A stretch of DNA of 32,132 bases, taken from a virus. The stretch is taken from positions 1-32,132 of the IMG/VR virus record IMGVR_UViG_3300043466_000642. One strand, given 5' to 3'. The translations under genes and the position numbers were made by a program. Shown here in pieces: positions 7,812 to 15,743 of this stretch; within the stretch, counting starts at the first letter, position 1, and each line of letters starts with the position of its first letter. The notes beneath the pieces are model-generated. The model ran no database searches. It saw only the letters and a list, made by a program, of their open reading frames with translations, and had not been told where the DNA came from.

Positions 7812-8218
7812 GTGCAACCATCAGCCAAGTGAAAACTGCGCTTGCCACGAAACTTGGCACGATCACAGGGTTGCGTGCTTACGCGTATCAGCCTGATTCA
7901 CCTGCGTTTCCGTGTGCGATTCCTACACTTAATGAGATTCAATATCATGGTGCTATGGGTGCAGGTTTAGTGACCTACACTTTCACGGTTTCAATCATTG
8001 TGGGTCGCGTGTCTGAACGATCCAGCGAATCCAAGTTGAATGATTTCGCTTCCTATTCTGGTGCTTCTTCTGTGCGTCAGGTGTTGGAATTGGATGGTTC
8101 TCTTGGTGGTGTCGTTGCCGATACGCTGGTGAACAACGCAACCAACATCACATCCATAAGTTTGAATGATGCTGATTATCTGGTGATTGATTTTTCAGTC
8201 ACAGTGTATGATTCGTGA
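7808..8218 (+). CDS. Tail terminator / head-tail joining protein candidate
   Basis: A 136-residue alpha/beta protein, translationally coupled by ATGA to the connector. Its length, an N-terminal helix (S-Q-V-K-T-A-L-A-T-K-L), and a central run of beta strands (V-T-Y-T-F-T-V-S-I-I-V-G-R) fit tail-terminator or tail-completion proteins, which close the tail tube at the head-proximal end. No unique motif is present, so the call rests mainly on gene order between connector and major tail protein. Confidence 0.6.
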   Translation: MSATISQVKTALATKLGTITGLRAYAYQPDSPAFPCAIPTLNEIQYHGAMGAGLVTYTFTVSIIVGRVSERSSESKLNDFASYSGASSVRQVLELDGSLGGVVADTLVNNATNITSISLNDADYLVIDFSVTVYDS

Positions 8219-8219
8219 C

Positions 8220-8405
8220 ATGACCAAATATCTAGTCACAGGTAGTTTGCCGGTTTGTGATGTTCCCACTGGTGGCACAGTGGAAGGCAGTGCCATTCCT
8301 GATGTAGAATTGCTTTTGCAAATCTGCGCCATTGCACCTGTTCCAGATCCAAAATCCAGAGTCAAGGAAGAAGAGTCAAAAAATGGCGAAGCAAGTTCTA
8401 ACTGA
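8220..8405 (+). CDS. Small conserved phage protein before the major tail protein
   Basis: A 61-residue protein beginning T-K-Y-L-V-T-G-S-L-P-V, then a glycine turn G-G-T-V and a helix D-V-E-L-L-L-Q-I-C-A-I-A-P-V, ending in a charged tail. Small proteins of this plan occur in head-tail regions of actinophages, but the function is unknown to me. ATG 8220 lies one base after the upstream stop. Its last 23 bases overlap the major tail gene. Confidence 0.6.
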   Translation: MTKYLVTGSLPVCDVPTGGTVEGSAIPDVELLLQICAIAPVPDPKSRVKEEESKNGEASSN

Positions 8406-8793
8406 TGTCTATGTGTCGCTAGGTGGCACAAACATTTCTTCATATGTTGCACAGGTTTCACTCAGCACATCGGTTGCTGAAGTAACCACCACAGCATTCG
8501 GTGACACTTCTGTTCGCAGAGTTGGTGGTTTGAAAGACAACAGCGTCACGCTTTCAATTCATCAGGACTATTCCGCAGTAGAAACACTTGTTTATCCGTT
8601 GATTGGTTCGACTGCACAAATGATCGTGCGCCCATCGGGAACTGCTGCAACACCAGCATCCACTGCATCGCCTGCTTACCAATTCAATGTTCTTGTAACG
8701 GAATGGTCGCCGGTGAATGGTGCTGTGGGAGAGCTGGCCACTGCAGATGTTTCATGGTTGATTGATGGTGCAATCACAAAGACTGTTGCTTGA
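8383..8793 (+). CDS. Major tail tube protein
   Basis: A 136-residue beta-sandwich protein with the pattern of tail tube subunits: V-S-L-G-G-T-N-I-S-S-Y-V (about 9-20), T-T-A-F-G-D-T-S-V-R-R-V-G-G-L-K-D, the central Y-P-L-I-G loop, and a final W-L-I-D-G-A-I-T strand. Such subunits stack as hexamers around the tape measure. ATG 8383 has a purine-rich AAGGAAGAAG site at 8365-8374. It immediately precedes the tail chaperone genes, the expected order. Confidence 0.85.
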   Translation: MAKQVLTDVYVSLGGTNISSYVAQVSLSTSVAEVTTTAFGDTSVRRVGGLKDNSVTLSIHQDYSAVETLVYPLIGSTAQMIVRPSGTAATPASTASPAYQFNVLVTEWSPVNGAVGELATADVSWLIDGAITKTVA

Positions 8794-8816
8794 TCTAACA
8801 CAAAGGAATCCTGCGC

Positions 8817-9101
8817 ATGAAAGTTGCATTGAAAGTAACTGACACGAATCAGAACACACGCGAAGTTGTTGCACAATTCGCAGACTTTATTGCATGGGAA
8901 ACGGAAAACAATCGTTCCCTTGCAACCTTTGAAGCCGATATGAAACTGCGTGATCTTTGCTGGTTGGCGTGGCACACAGAGTTCAGAAACAAAGTGACTG
9001 TTCTTCCGTTCGATCAATGGTTGAATGATGTTGCGTTGATTGAACCTGTTGCAGATGGAAATGTGATTGTCCCTTTGGAGAGTCAAGCGCACATTGGATG
9101 A
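8817..9101 (+). CDS. Tail assembly chaperone, G-type short form
   Basis: A 94-residue, mostly helical protein in the position of the lambda gpG tail assembly chaperone, which binds the tape measure during tail building. It has AAGGAA (8802-8807) before ATG 8817. Near its 3' end lies the slippery heptamer CCCTTTG in phase for a -1 shift into the next frame, which would extend the product to about 140 residues. Without the shift, translation stops at TGA 9099-9101. Confidence 0.8.
   Translation: MKVALKVTDTNQNTREVVAQFADFIAWETENNRSLATFEADMKLRDLCWLAWHTEFRNKVTVLPFDQWLNDVALIEPVADGNVIVPLESQAHIG
9071..9077 (+). other. Programmed -1 frameshift heptamer CCCTTTG
   Basis: In the chaperone frame the codons read GTC-CCT-TTG, so C-CCT-TTG is a phased X-XXY-YYZ heptamer. 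A -1 slip re-pairs the tRNAs on CCC and TTT and continues in the overlapping frame, which is open from 9044 to 9238. The fused protein would have 87 residues from the first frame and 53 from the second. The G/T frameshift is well conserved in siphovirus tail chaperones. Confidence 0.7.
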
Positions 9102-9238
9102 TTGCCTATCTCGCTTGCGAGACTGGGATTGCACCAAGTGTGTTGCTGAAAGAGTCGCCTAGAATGCTTTACACGATGCAAGGTTATTTGCGTTGGCGTG
9201 CAGTGAAAATGGAACAGGCGTATCGTGGCAAAGGCTAG
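9098..9238 (+). CDS. Tail assembly chaperone, T part (46-codon second frame)
   Basis: A 46-residue open frame in the -1 phase relative to the chaperone, beginning M-I-A-Y-L-A-C-E-T-G-I-A-P-S and ending in a basic helix. It corresponds to the T extension of G/GT chaperones. It can be reached either by frameshift at 9071-9077 or by re-initiation, since ATG 9098 overlaps the upstream stop as ATGA. It ends 14 bp inside the next gene. I consider the frameshifted fusion the main product. Confidence 0.7.
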   Translation: MIAYLACETGIAPSVLLKESPRMLYTMQGYLRWRAVKMEQAYRGKG

Positions 9239-9761
9239 AGCAGTTGGAAGAGGTAAACAGGCTTCAATTTATATTGAAGGTGTCACTGAGTTCATCCGTG
9301 ATGTTGGTCGCGCTGATCCACAATTCAATAAAGAATTGCGCAAAGCTGCGATTGATGTGGCAAAAGTTTTAGTTACGGATACACAAAAAACTGCTGCATC
9401 TGTGAAGCATGAAGGCACCGGAAAATCTGCGATGTTTGTTGAAGCAGCGAAAGGTTTGAAGGCATATCCTGATCGTTTTCCAACAATCAAACTTTCTGGA
9501 TCATCTGGTTTCGTGTCGCGTTCTGTACCGAATAAGAAACGCAAAACGAAAGTCACACGCAGTGATGTTTTCTTTGGTGCAGAGTTCGGTGGCCAAGCAC
9601 GCCGATCAACGAACCAGTTCAATCCATATGTGCAATCACCTACTGGCAGAGGTGGCAGGGGCTATTTCTTTTTCCCTACTGTGCGCAGGGATGCGCAAAA
9701 GATTGCGGATCAGTATTTAGATGCGATTGATGTGATTCTGCGGAAACTGTCCGAAGAGTAG
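9225..9761 (+). CDS. HK97 gp10-like tail completion protein
   Basis: A 178-residue basic protein of the HK97-gp10 type, common in actinophages. Recognisable parts are an N-terminal V-x-E-F-I-R-D-V helix followed by L-R-K-A-A-I-D-V-A-K, then V-F-F-G-A-E-F-G-G-Q-A-R-R-S-T-N-Q-F (about 116-133) and G-R-G-G-R-G-Y-F-F-F-P-T-V-R (about 142-155). Proteins of this family join the tail to the head. GTG 9225 is the start and overlaps the chaperone extension. It is the last gene before the first palindromic operator. Confidence 0.82.
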   Translation: MAKARAVGRGKQASIYIEGVTEFIRDVGRADPQFNKELRKAAIDVAKVLVTDTQKTAASVKHEGTGKSAMFVEAAKGLKAYPDRFPTIKLSGSSGFVSRSVPNKKRKTKVTRSDVFFGAEFGGQARRSTNQFNPYVQSPTGRGGRGYFFFPTVRRDAQKIADQYLDAIDVILRKLSEE

Positions 9762-9770
9762 ATTCCGCAA

Positions 9771-9789
9771 AGCCTTATGGGATATGGCT
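9771..9789. promoter_or_regulatory. Palindromic operator, site A
   Basis: AGCCTTAT-GGG-ATATGGCT, 15 of 16 half-site bases matching the perfect palindrome at 18566. It begins 10 bp after the gp10-like stop and ends 28 bp before a TATGAT box, at the boundary between tail genes and the metalloprotease gene. Confidence 0.7.
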
Positions 9790-9817
9790 CAAATGAATGC
9801 TTGATCTGGTCGCTGTG

Positions 9818-9823
9818 TATGAT
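9818..9823 (+). promoter_or_regulatory. Putative -10 box TATGAT before the metalloprotease gene
   Basis: TATGAT is the same -10 hexamer as in the promoters at 18526 and 25297 and lies at a similar distance from a palindromic operator. No good -35 hexamer is found 17-18 bp upstream, so activity may depend on a bound regulator. Confidence 0.4.
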
Positions 9824-9852
9824 AAGATGAACTTATGAACACAGGAGGAACA

Positions 9853-10569
9853 ATGAAGGGAAACAATGTCAGGTGGAAGTGTCCGATCTGCGAAAGCGGA
9901 TTGCTTGCACCATCAAGACCACGCATGAATGATGTGCGCCGATACTGCTTGCCATGTTCAGAGGAAACAGGCAAGTTGGTTCAACGCACAGCACCAGCAC
10001 TTGAGAAGAAGCGTGCAACAAAGAAAGTGCAATCATCAGCGAAAGCATCTGCCAAGCGTGCAACTGCAGCGAAGAAGAAAGCACCAGCGAAACAACAAGC
10101 ACGCATTGATGCACAGCGCGTGAAGATGATCAACAAAGAAGCCGAAAAGATTTGGGCGTTGATGTCAGAGTTTCATGGTGGCAAACGGTTGCCTGTGATC
10201 AACATTGTGCGCGCACAGAATCGTGGCAAACAGCACGGACATGCATTGCCTTCTGCGAATGAGATTCAAGTGAATGTAGATCGTGATCAAACAAATTATC
10301 GCAGTCGCAGAGTTTGGGAAGTGCTTGCACACGAACTAGCGCACTGTGCTGTACCACCAACACGCCGAACTGGTATGAGCAGAGATGTGCATTCGCGAGA
10401 GTTCTACCAATGCTTGAAAGTGGTTTGGCAGAAACGATGGAACTGCACAATCTCATTCGCGCAAGTAAGCACATGGGGGTATTCGGTGGATTACATCATT
10501 GAAGCACAAGCAGAACATCTGATTGATTGGAAACTGCCAACACGATCAACAGCACAGGTGGCTGGCTGA
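9853..10569 (+). CDS. SprT-like zinc metalloprotease with N-terminal zinc ribbon
   Basis: A 238-residue protein. Residues 10-35 form a four-cysteine zinc ribbon (C10-x2-C13, C32-x2-C35). A lysine/alanine-rich linker (about 50-85) resembles nucleic-acid-binding tails. The catalytic domain has H160-E-L-A-H164 in W-E-V-L-A-H-E-L-A-H-C, with D-V-H-S-R-E-F-Y about 20 residues later as a likely third ligand. This is the plan of SprT/Spartan-like proteases, which cut DNA-crosslinked proteins in cells. ATG 9853 is fixed by AGGAGG at 9841-9846; ATG 9835 lies before it. Surrounded by tail genes and driven by its own operator, it could act on DNA-bound proteins during infection or process a virion protein. 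Confidence 0.78.
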   Translation: MKGNNVRWKCPICESGLLAPSRPRMNDVRRYCLPCSEETGKLVQRTAPALEKKRATKKVQSSAKASAKRATAAKKKAPAKQQARIDAQRVKMINKEAEKIWALMSEFHGGKRLPVINIVRAQNRGKQHGHALPSANEIQVNVDRDQTNYRSRRVWEVLAHELAHCAVPPTRRTGMSRDVHSREFYQCLKVVWQKRWNCTISFAQVSTWGYSVDYIIEAQAEHLIDWKLPTRSTAQVAG

Positions 10570-11234
10570 TGTTCGCGGTTCGTGTTTCTTCAGTGAAGTC
10601 AGTGCGTGTACTCCGGTTCGCTGACGACTGGTCGCAACTGCGTGCAAGGTTGCTCGAGCATGTTGAACGCGCAGACAAGTTCGCAGGTGATCTGTATTCG
10701 CCAGTGACCTATGCGGAAGGTGCGAAGCGTGGCAACGCTGGCGTGTTGCAAGTGAATGCGCTGGTGATTGATTTGGATGGTGAAGCGTTGGATGTTGCAT
10801 TGCCGAACATTGCGCATCTGGAGTTTGTCGCCTACACAACTTTCAGCCACAAAGCAGATGATCCGCATTGGCATCTGGTGCTTCCGTTGGCTTCACCTGT
10901 ACCTGCATGCGATTGGTCTGCTGTGTGGCATGGTGCGCATCAGCAGATCGGTTTAGGTGGCGACATCAAAACTAAAGATGTGGCACGCATTTTCTTTCTG
11001 CCACAGCATGCACCTGATTCGGTGCATCAAACTTTGGTGAACACAGGTGATTGGTTTGTGCCGGTGCATGGTGTTGTGCCGATGCAGAAACAAACCACAC
11101 ATGATCGAGAAATTGTGTCCATCGTGCCTGATTCATTTTGGGATGCACCTTGCGATATGTCTTGGTGCGATGGATTAACTCGGCCACAGATGTATCAGCT
11201 TGCACGCAAACGGTTGGAAATGTTGCGCATGTAG
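10569..11234 (+). CDS. Primase/replication-initiator-like protein (AEP type)
   Basis: A 221-residue protein with the three motifs of archaeo-eukaryotic-type primases: V-I-D-L-D-G (D68, D70), P-H-W-H-L-V-L-P-L (H100, H102) and D-V-A-R-I-F-F-L-P (137-145). The same block, with F-V-A-Y-T-T-F-S-H before it, is found in plasmid and phage replication initiators and primase-helicases. Here only the primase-like domain and a short C-terminal tail remain; no helicase domain is attached. ATG 10569 overlaps the upstream stop as TGATG. Its place before the tape measure gene is unusual. It is the only primase-like gene in the genome. Confidence 0.7.
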   Translation: MFAVRVSSVKSVRVLRFADDWSQLRARLLEHVERADKFAGDLYSPVTYAEGAKRGNAGVLQVNALVIDLDGEALDVALPNIAHLEFVAYTTFSHKADDPHWHLVLPLASPVPACDWSAVWHGAHQQIGLGGDIKTKDVARIFFLPQHAPDSVHQTLVNTGDWFVPVHGVVPMQKQTTHDREIVSIVPDSFWDAPCDMSWCDGLTRPQMYQLARKRLEMLRM

Positions 11235-11243
11235 AATGTGCGC

Positions 11244-13307
11244 ATGGCACGCGCAAGAACTTTCACCATCCGAATTGTTGGTGATGCAAAAGATGCACAA
11301 CGAGCGTTGAAGGGCATTGGTTCTTCAGCTAAAGGTTTGTCTGGTTCGTTAGCACCGGCAACTGCAGGTTTGGGAAAACTGTTTGGTGCTGCTGCTGGTG
11401 TTGTCGGTTTCGCTGCGATCACCAGAGGAATCAGTTCAATGGTGTCTGCTGCGTATGAGTCGCAGAAAGTTTTGAAACAAACTGAAGCGATTGTGAAAGC
11501 AACTGGTATGGCTGCAGGAATGACTGCAGGTGATATCAGTGCGTTGGCTGATTCGTTGTCTAAGAAAGTTGGCATTGATGATGAAGCGATTCAAACCAGC
11601 CTGAACTTGTTGCTCACTTTCAAACAGGTGCGCAATGAGGTTGGTGCAGGGAACGATGTGTTTGATCGTGCTGCTCAGGCTGCATTGGATTTGGGGAATG
11701 TGTTTGGTTCTACCGATTCGGCTGCTGTGCAACTTGGCAAAGCGTTGTCTGATCCTGTGCGTGGTGTCACAGCATTGCGCAGATCTGGTATCAACTTCAC
11801 GCAATCACAGTTGGATCAGATCAAAGCGTTGGTTGCTTCTAATGATTTGTTGAGCGCACAGAAAATCATTTTGGGTGAAGTGGAGTCGCAGGTTGGTGGT
11901 ACTGCGGAAGCAACTGCTACTTCTGCGGATCGGTTCAAGGTTGCGTTTGAAAACATTGCGGAGAACATTGGCACTTTGCTTCTTCCTGCAATGGAAGCGT
12001 TTGCAAATTACATGATCAACACTGTGCTTCCGTTTGTGCAGGAAGTGATTGATGCGTTCAAGGAAGGTGGGTTGGCTGGCGCGTTGCAGGTTGCTGGCGG
12101 TGCGTTCTTGGACTTCACCACAAATGGTGGCACTGCAGCAGAAGTTGTTTCTGGTTTGTTAGGCATTCTTGCTGGTGCTGCTACTGCGTGGATTGTGTAT
12201 AGCGTGGCGACTACTGCTGCAGCGATTGCAACAGTTGGTTTGTCTGCAGCGATTGCTTCCATTCCGGTGATTGGTCAGATCGCTGTGATCATCGGTTTAA
12301 TCATTGCAGGTTTCACTTACCTTATTTTGAAATCGCAAGGTTTCCGCGACATGCTCAAAACAATCTGGAATGCGTTGGTGAGCGTTATTGAAACAGGTTT
12401 GAATGTATTTCTAAGAGGATTAGAAATTGCAGTGAATGCTGTTGTTGATGCAATCAACTTGTTGATCAGTGCATACAACAAGATCCCGTTCTTGGGCAAC
12501 ATAGATAAATTGAAACATGTCAATTATGAAATTGACTTGACAGCATGGAAGTTCGGCAACGCTGCAAACGCTGTGCAAGGTTATGCGCTGAGCGCAGAAC
12601 AGGCTGCATATGCGACAAGCATTCTTGACAATGAACTTGCTGCACTGGTTGGCATTCCTGCCATCAAAGAACTTGCTGGTGCAACTGATGCAACTGACAA
12701 GTTCAAATCCAGTCTTGGTGGTGTTGGTTCTTCAGTGCCGAAAGAAACTGCTGCAGAGCGTTTTCTGAAAGCGATGCGCGAAGGTGCAGACAAGGCTGCT
12801 GAAGCGTTTCGCAGTTTGCGTGATGACATCGCAAAGAGCATCAGTGGGTTGCTTGATCTTGGTGATGCGTTTGAAGTTGGTGGAAGCAGAGGAATGGTGC
12901 GTGCGTTCACTCAACAAGGCAAAGACATTTTGAATTATGCACGCAACCTTGCAACCTTGCAGCGTCAAGGTTTGGGGCAGCCAGCGTTGCAGCAGATTCT
13001 TGGAATGAATCTCACTGATGGTTCTGCGATTGCGCAAGCGTTGGTTGATGGTGGCATTCAGCAGATACGCCAGATCAATCGTGTGTTTGGTCAGGTGGCG
13101 CAAGCCGGAATGGAACTTGGCACTCAGTTTGCCACTGCTGTGAATCCGTATGGTGCGCAGATTGCTACACAGCAGGATGTTGTGAATCAGACTGTGACTA
13201 ACAATTTCAATGTGGTTGTGAACAGCAACAATCCTGATGCTGTAGTGCGTGCGTTGCGCACTTATCAGAGGCAGAACGGATCAGTGCCGATCAGGGTGAG
13301 TGGCTGA
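11244..13307 (+). CDS. Tape measure protein
   Basis: A 687-residue protein that sets tail length and lines the tail tube. The N-terminus is basic with V-G-D-A-K-D-A-Q-R-A-L-K-G-I, followed by a helical, glycine/alanine-rich domain. A long hydrophobic stretch (about 300-370, including I-A-S-I-P-V-I-G-Q-I-A-V-I-I-G-L-I-I-A-G-F) is typical of the membrane-active part of tape measures. The C-terminus has T-N-N-F-N-V-V-V-N-S and ends V-P-I-R-V-S-G. At about 0.15 nm per residue the tail would be near 100 nm. ATG 11244 is preferred over GTG 11238. Confidence 0.93.
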   Translation: MARARTFTIRIVGDAKDAQRALKGIGSSAKGLSGSLAPATAGLGKLFGAAAGVVGFAAITRGISSMVSAAYESQKVLKQTEAIVKATGMAAGMTAGDISALADSLSKKVGIDDEAIQTSLNLLLTFKQVRNEVGAGNDVFDRAAQAALDLGNVFGSTDSAAVQLGKALSDPVRGVTALRRSGINFTQSQLDQIKALVASNDLLSAQKIILGEVESQVGGTAEATATSADRFKVAFENIAENIGTLLLPAMEAFANYMINTVLPFVQEVIDAFKEGGLAGALQVAGGAFLDFTTNGGTAAEVVSGLLGILAGAATAWIVYSVATTAAAIATVGLSAAIASIPVIGQIAVIIGLIIAGFTYLILKSQGFRDMLKTIWNALVSVIETGLNVFLRGLEIAVNAVVDAINLLISAYNKIPFLGNIDKLKHVNYEIDLTAWKFGNAANAVQGYALSAEQAAYATSILDNELAALVGIPAIKELAGATDATDKFKSSLGGVGSSVPKETAAERFLKAMREGADKAAEAFRSLRDDIAKSISGLLDLGDAFEVGGSRGMVRAFTQQGKDILNYARNLATLQRQGLGQPALQQILGMNLTDGSAIAQALVDGGIQQIRQINRVFGQVAQAGMELGTQFATAVNPYGAQIATQQDVVNQTVTNNFNVVVNSNNPDAVVRALRTYQRQNGSVPIRVSG

Positions 13308-13308
13308 C

Positions 13309-14439
13309 ATGGGGACACAGAACATATCGGTTTTGTACTATCCAACAAAAGGTTCAAGCCTTCCTGTGATCACTTTGGATGATGTGCAAAGCGTTTCGTT
13401 TTCGCAAGGCAGACAGCGCGTGGTTGATCCGTATCCTGTTGGCACTGCAACGATTGAATGCAGGAACATATCTGCGTGGACAACAAAACCAAAAATTGGA
13501 ATGTTTTGCAAAATCAATTTGACTATCAATGGCAACACAACAACTGCATTGTCGGGGATGATCATCAATGTGCGAATCATTTACGGTTTTACATCTATTT
13601 ATGATCGCGCAGAAATAACTGTTGAAGATGCTTTGGGTGATTGGGGGAGATCACAAGTGGAAGCGTTTTCGCTGGCATCAAAAAAAACCGGTGCGCAAAT
13701 GGAAGATTTAGGAAATGAAATCAATGTGATTCCAACAGAGTTTGACACACGATCCACCGCATCTGCACAAACCGTTGATGGTTCTGCTTTGGATTATTTG
13801 AACACGCTGTGTCTTACAGAATACGGACATATCACTTCGCAAGAGGTTGCCAACTTGTCGCGAACATATTTTTATGGGCGCAATCGCTACTGGAGTACAA
13901 CGGTTTTTAAGTTCAGTGATGATTCAACAGACATTGCTGCTGGTGCAATGCCTTACGAATCAGTGGAGTTTGCTGATGCAGCGGATTTGAACTTCACAAA
14001 AATTGTGGTGAATCCTGCAGGGCTGGCAACACAAACCGCTGTGCGTGGTTCAAAACCTTACAGATCATTGGAAGTTGATACCGTTGATGTTTCTACTGCG
14101 CAGGCTGATGATCTTGCAGAATACTTGCTTTATAACTTCAAACAGGATGATGCAGACATTTTGCAGATTTCTTCTACTTGGAACAGAGCGCAGAGAGCAG
14201 GTACTGCTGCAGAAGATAATTTGCGTTCTTTACTTTTTGAAGGATATAGAACTGGTTTGCCGATTGATGTTGTGTTGCGTGGCACAACATTCAACTGTGT
14301 AGTTGAAGGCAGAGAATGGATAGCAACACCAGAGGAGATCACAGCAACTTGGTTTTTGTCTGGCAGAACTTTCAACGATTATCTGCTTTTGGATAACACT
14401 GCTTATGGCATACTTGATTCTTCTAAACTTGGCTTCTAG
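13309..14439 (+). CDS. Tail hub / distal minor tail protein candidate
   Basis: A 376-residue beta-rich protein directly after the tape measure, the usual place for the distal tail or hub protein. Visible parts are an early D-V-Q-S-V-S-F-S-Q-G-R-Q-R segment, D-P-Y-P-V-G-T-A-T-I-E, a G-x-I-x-x-V-R-I-x-Y hub-like strand pair, and G-L-P-I-D-V-V-L-R-G near the C-terminus. Proteins of this plan in actinophages are annotated as minor tail proteins. ATG 13309 has GGTGAG at 13295-13300; GTG 13300 is an alternative that adds three residues and overlaps the tape measure gene. Confidence 0.72.
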   Translation: MGTQNISVLYYPTKGSSLPVITLDDVQSVSFSQGRQRVVDPYPVGTATIECRNISAWTTKPKIGMFCKINLTINGNTTTALSGMIINVRIIYGFTSIYDRAEITVEDALGDWGRSQVEAFSLASKKTGAQMEDLGNEINVIPTEFDTRSTASAQTVDGSALDYLNTLCLTEYGHITSQEVANLSRTYFYGRNRYWSTTVFKFSDDSTDIAAGAMPYESVEFADAADLNFTKIVVNPAGLATQTAVRGSKPYRSLEVDTVDVSTAQADDLAEYLLYNFKQDDADILQISSTWNRAQRAGTAAEDNLRSLLFEGYRTGLPIDVVLRGTTFNCVVEGREWIATPEEITATWFLSGRTFNDYLLLDNTAYGILDSSKLGF

Positions 14440-14447
14440 GAACTGAT

Positions 14448-14942
14448 ATGGCAACACCAACTAATCTTCCATCAACTTTCACTGTTGGTCAGGTTCTGAC
14501 TGCAGCGAACATGAATGATGTGCGTGGCGCGTTTCGTATTCTGCAGGTGGTGACTAATAACTATTCCCTCGCGTATTCAAATGCGACCAACACTTACACG
14601 GATGTTGGTGTAACTGTGGACATCACACCACAGGCAACTTCTTCAAAGGTGCTTGTCGTGGCGAACATCAATGGTGCGTTCAAACAAACGAACAACACCG
14701 CACTTGATTTGGAGATTCGCAGAGCATCCACAACGATTTACACAGCGACAGCGAACTTCAACACAGGAAGCGTGCTGACAAATGTTGGTTCCGTAACGAT
14801 GGTGTATTTGGATAGTCCTGCAACTACTTCTTCCAGAACATACAAAGTGCGTGGGCGTTCTTCGCAGAACCTTGCTACTGTTGGCGCACAGTTGCTTGGT
14901 GCATCAGATTCATCCATCACAGTATTTGAGATTTCAGCATGA
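14448..14942 (+). CDS. Tail fibre or receptor-binding-type protein
   Basis: A 164-residue protein. The N-terminus F-T-V-G-Q-V-L-T-A-A-N-M-N-D-V-R (11-26) is the conserved short anchor of many phage tip and fibre proteins. The rest is threonine/serine/asparagine-rich with alternating hydrophobics, as in a beta-sandwich tip domain. It would be the most exposed tail protein and thus a candidate for host recognition. It is short for a fibre, so it may form trimers alone or with the protein encoded next. Confidence 0.65.
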   Translation: MATPTNLPSTFTVGQVLTAANMNDVRGAFRILQVVTNNYSLAYSNATNTYTDVGVTVDITPQATSSKVLVVANINGAFKQTNNTALDLEIRRASTTIYTATANFNTGSVLTNVGSVTMVYLDSPATTSSRTYKVRGRSSQNLATVGAQLLGASDSSITVFEISA

Positions 14943-15094
14943 CACACGAACAGATCATTGAAGCATTGTTGGCATTAGGTTTTGATGGTGGCTGGTCACT
15001 GCTTGGCACAGACATTGACAACATGCTTTGGTTGAACGATGCACCGAAACCAACATTGGAAGAACTGCAAGCAGCGTTAAGAGAACCAGCATGA
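14939..15094 (+). CDS. Small tail-associated protein (51 aa)
   Basis: A 51-residue protein coupled by ATGA to the fibre-like gene. It contains W-S-L-L-G-T-D-I-D-N-M-L-W-L-N-D followed by P-K-P-T-L-E-E-L-Q-A-A-L, a pattern often seen in small proteins or fibre C-termini next to phage tail genes (a tryptophan-rich turn and a K-P-T-x-E-E-L helix). A tail-tip assembly or chaperone role is plausible but not shown. Confidence 0.6.
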   Translation: MTHEQIIEALLALGFDGGWSLLGTDIDNMLWLNDAPKPTLEELQAALREPA

Positions 15095-15270
15095 ATAAAG
15101 AGTTTCTGAAATCGTGGTCACGATCTGTTCTGGTTTGTTTGTTGATGGTGATTACTTCAACAGGGATGAGTTTGAAAGATGTGCTGGTTGCGCTCGCAGT
15201 GTCTGTGATTGCACCTGTGATCCGTTGGTTGGATGAAGATGATTCTGCATTTGGAAGAGGCGCACAATGA
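15091..15270 (+). CDS. Holin candidate (two membrane segments)
   Basis: A 59-residue protein. A short basic N-terminus (M-N-K-E-F-L-K-S-W-S-R) is followed by two hydrophobic segments, about 12-28 and 29-46, and an acidic C-terminus (D-E-D-D). This is the size and charge plan of small holins that open the inner membrane for the endolysin. It overlaps the genes on both sides by ATGA, directly before the endolysin. Confidence 0.7.
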   Translation: MNKEFLKSWSRSVLVCLLMVITSTGMSLKDVLVALAVSVIAPVIRWLDEDDSAFGRGAQ

Positions 15271-15743
15271 CTGTGAACACCACCGATTTTTACTACTGGC
15301 AAAACGCATCCAAATGGGACTATTTATTGTTCCGCAAAACTTCACCGAATCTCGAACTGATTAAGGATTATTTGGTGAAGCACATTGGTGGTGCGAATTG
15401 GGGAACATACAACCGGCGACCTATCAAGGGTGGCACGCTTCCTTCCACACATTCTTTTGGTGCAGCTTTGGATTGGGCATATAACACACCTGAACAGAAA
15501 GAAGCAGCGATCAAGTTTCTGATTGAGAACAGCAAGGAACTTGGTGTGCAGATGGTGGCCGATTACGAAGGTTGCAGAATCTGGATTAGCAAACGCAGAG
15601 ATGGTGTTGCGTATTGGAAACCGCAGACACCGAACGCGTATGGCATGTGCAGTCCTGGTTCGCGCTGGTTGCATATCGAGATCACTAACACTTCGTGGCG
15701 TTGGCGTGTTCCTCTCTATCTACGGATAGATAAACCTATCTAA
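15267..15743 (+). CDS. Endolysin, peptidase M15 (D-Ala-D-Ala carboxypeptidase-like)
   Basis: A 158-residue single-domain lysin that should cut peptide bonds in peptidoglycan. The zinc-binding signature S60-T-H62-S-F-G-A-A-L-D69 and the second signature W-L-H136-I-E138 are both present, giving the complete M15 ligand set. No separate wall-binding domain is present. The gene follows the holin candidate with an ATGA overlap. Its last bases form a TCTATC-TACG-GATAGA hairpin (15715-15730). Confidence 0.9.
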   Translation: MTVNTTDFYYWQNASKWDYLLFRKTSPNLELIKDYLVKHIGGANWGTYNRRPIKGGTLPSTHSFGAALDWAYNTPEQKEAAIKFLIENSKELGVQMVADYEGCRIWISKRRDGVAYWKPQTPNAYGMCSPGSRWLHIEITNTSWRWRVPLYLRIDKPI

